A DNA stretch of 16,329 nt. Origin: Pseudoneurospora amorphoporcata. Taxonomy: Eukaryota > Ascomycota > Sordariomycetes > Sordariales > Sordariaceae. Numbering within the stretch: position 1 is the stretch's first letter; the number at the start of each line of letters is the position of its first letter. The notes beneath the pieces are model-generated. The model was not told the DNA's origin and did not search any database. It saw nothing but the letters and a program-made list of their open reading frames with translations. This document shows, in pieces, positions 16,236 to 16,329 of the stretch. The position numbers were made by a program, and so were the translations under genes. Location: contig MU859440.1 of assembly GCA_033297205.1 (NCBI GenBank), positions 1 through 16,329 of the forward strand. The letters are read 5' to 3'.

Positions 16236-16329
16236 TGTTACGAACTTGAGCGACACAGGGGTCGCCCAAGCCTTCAGGACCTGGTAGCCCCGCCCAGAGG
16301 AACCAGTGTAACCCTCAGAAACCAAGAAA
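16236..16329 (+). repeat. LTR D: younger copy of the element B LTR, cut by window edge
   Basis: It starts TGTTACGAACTTGAGCGACA and follows pol B abruptly after the FANFYRR motif. It matches 11212-11305 at 85 of 94 positions. At every difference this copy has C or G where the older has T or A, so it lacks the damage of the LTR and body of B. It is most simply the 5' LTR or a solo LTR of a later insertion; GAGGT (16231-16235) would then be its target duplication. The alternative, that it is the 3' LTR of a deleted B, fits poorly with the unequal mutation load. Confidence 0.75.

Noticed and set aside
16236..16329. Right-hand copy as the 3' LTR of element B after deletion of RNase H and integrase
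   Set aside because: RIP normally hits both LTRs of an element alike; this copy lacks the damage seen in the LTR and body of B, so a later insertion is more likely, though not proven within the window.

Overview
The window looks like transposon-rich DNA from a filamentous ascomycete (Pezizomycotina). It contains nested Ty3/Gypsy LTR retrotransposons, several with a C-to-T signature of the kind left by repeat-induced point mutation (RIP), and a chromodomain-bearing element. No rRNA, tRNA, CRISPR or bacterial-type gene was seen.

Layout, left to right. Bases 1-92 are the end of a minus-strand LTR cut by the window edge. Bases 93-1735 hold no gene I can support. Bases 1736-2404 encode a hypothetical protein with a Gly/Tyr/Ser-rich tail; its frame continues past two nonsense codons to about 2545. 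From about 2546 (possible LTR start) an old element, 'A', begins. Its gag is split into three pieces (3116-3470, 9479-10448, 10967-11211) by two later insertions. The first is a complete element, 'C' (3471-9473, 6003 bp). The second is a solo LTR, 'S' (10449-10961). A further element, 'B', enters gag A at 11212 (LTR, gag and pol up to the RT), and pol B is itself broken at 16236 by a fresh LTR of the same family, 'D', which runs off the window.

Element C appears intact. It has identical 312-bp LTRs, a 5-bp target duplication (ACAAC), and a Gag ORF with one zinc knuckle. Its Pol ORF carries protease, RT, RNase H, integrase and chromodomain. A textbook -1 frameshift cassette (GGGAAAA, 5-nt spacer, 10-bp stem) links Gag to Pol. 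The 5' leader carries a Tf1/sushi-type self-priming signature: the base run just inside the LTR is complementary to the predicted 5' end of the transcript. A polypurine tract precedes the 3' LTR.

Elements A and B (and probably S) have RIP-like decay. Their reading frames are broken almost only by TAG and TAA, never TGA in the frames I read. Zinc-knuckle residues are lost by CpA-to-TpA or TpG-to-TpA changes. The old LTR copy at 11212 differs from the fresh copy at 16236 by transitions, 7 of 9 in that context. Inferred order: host gene, then A, then B and S, then RIP, then C and D, which escaped RIP.
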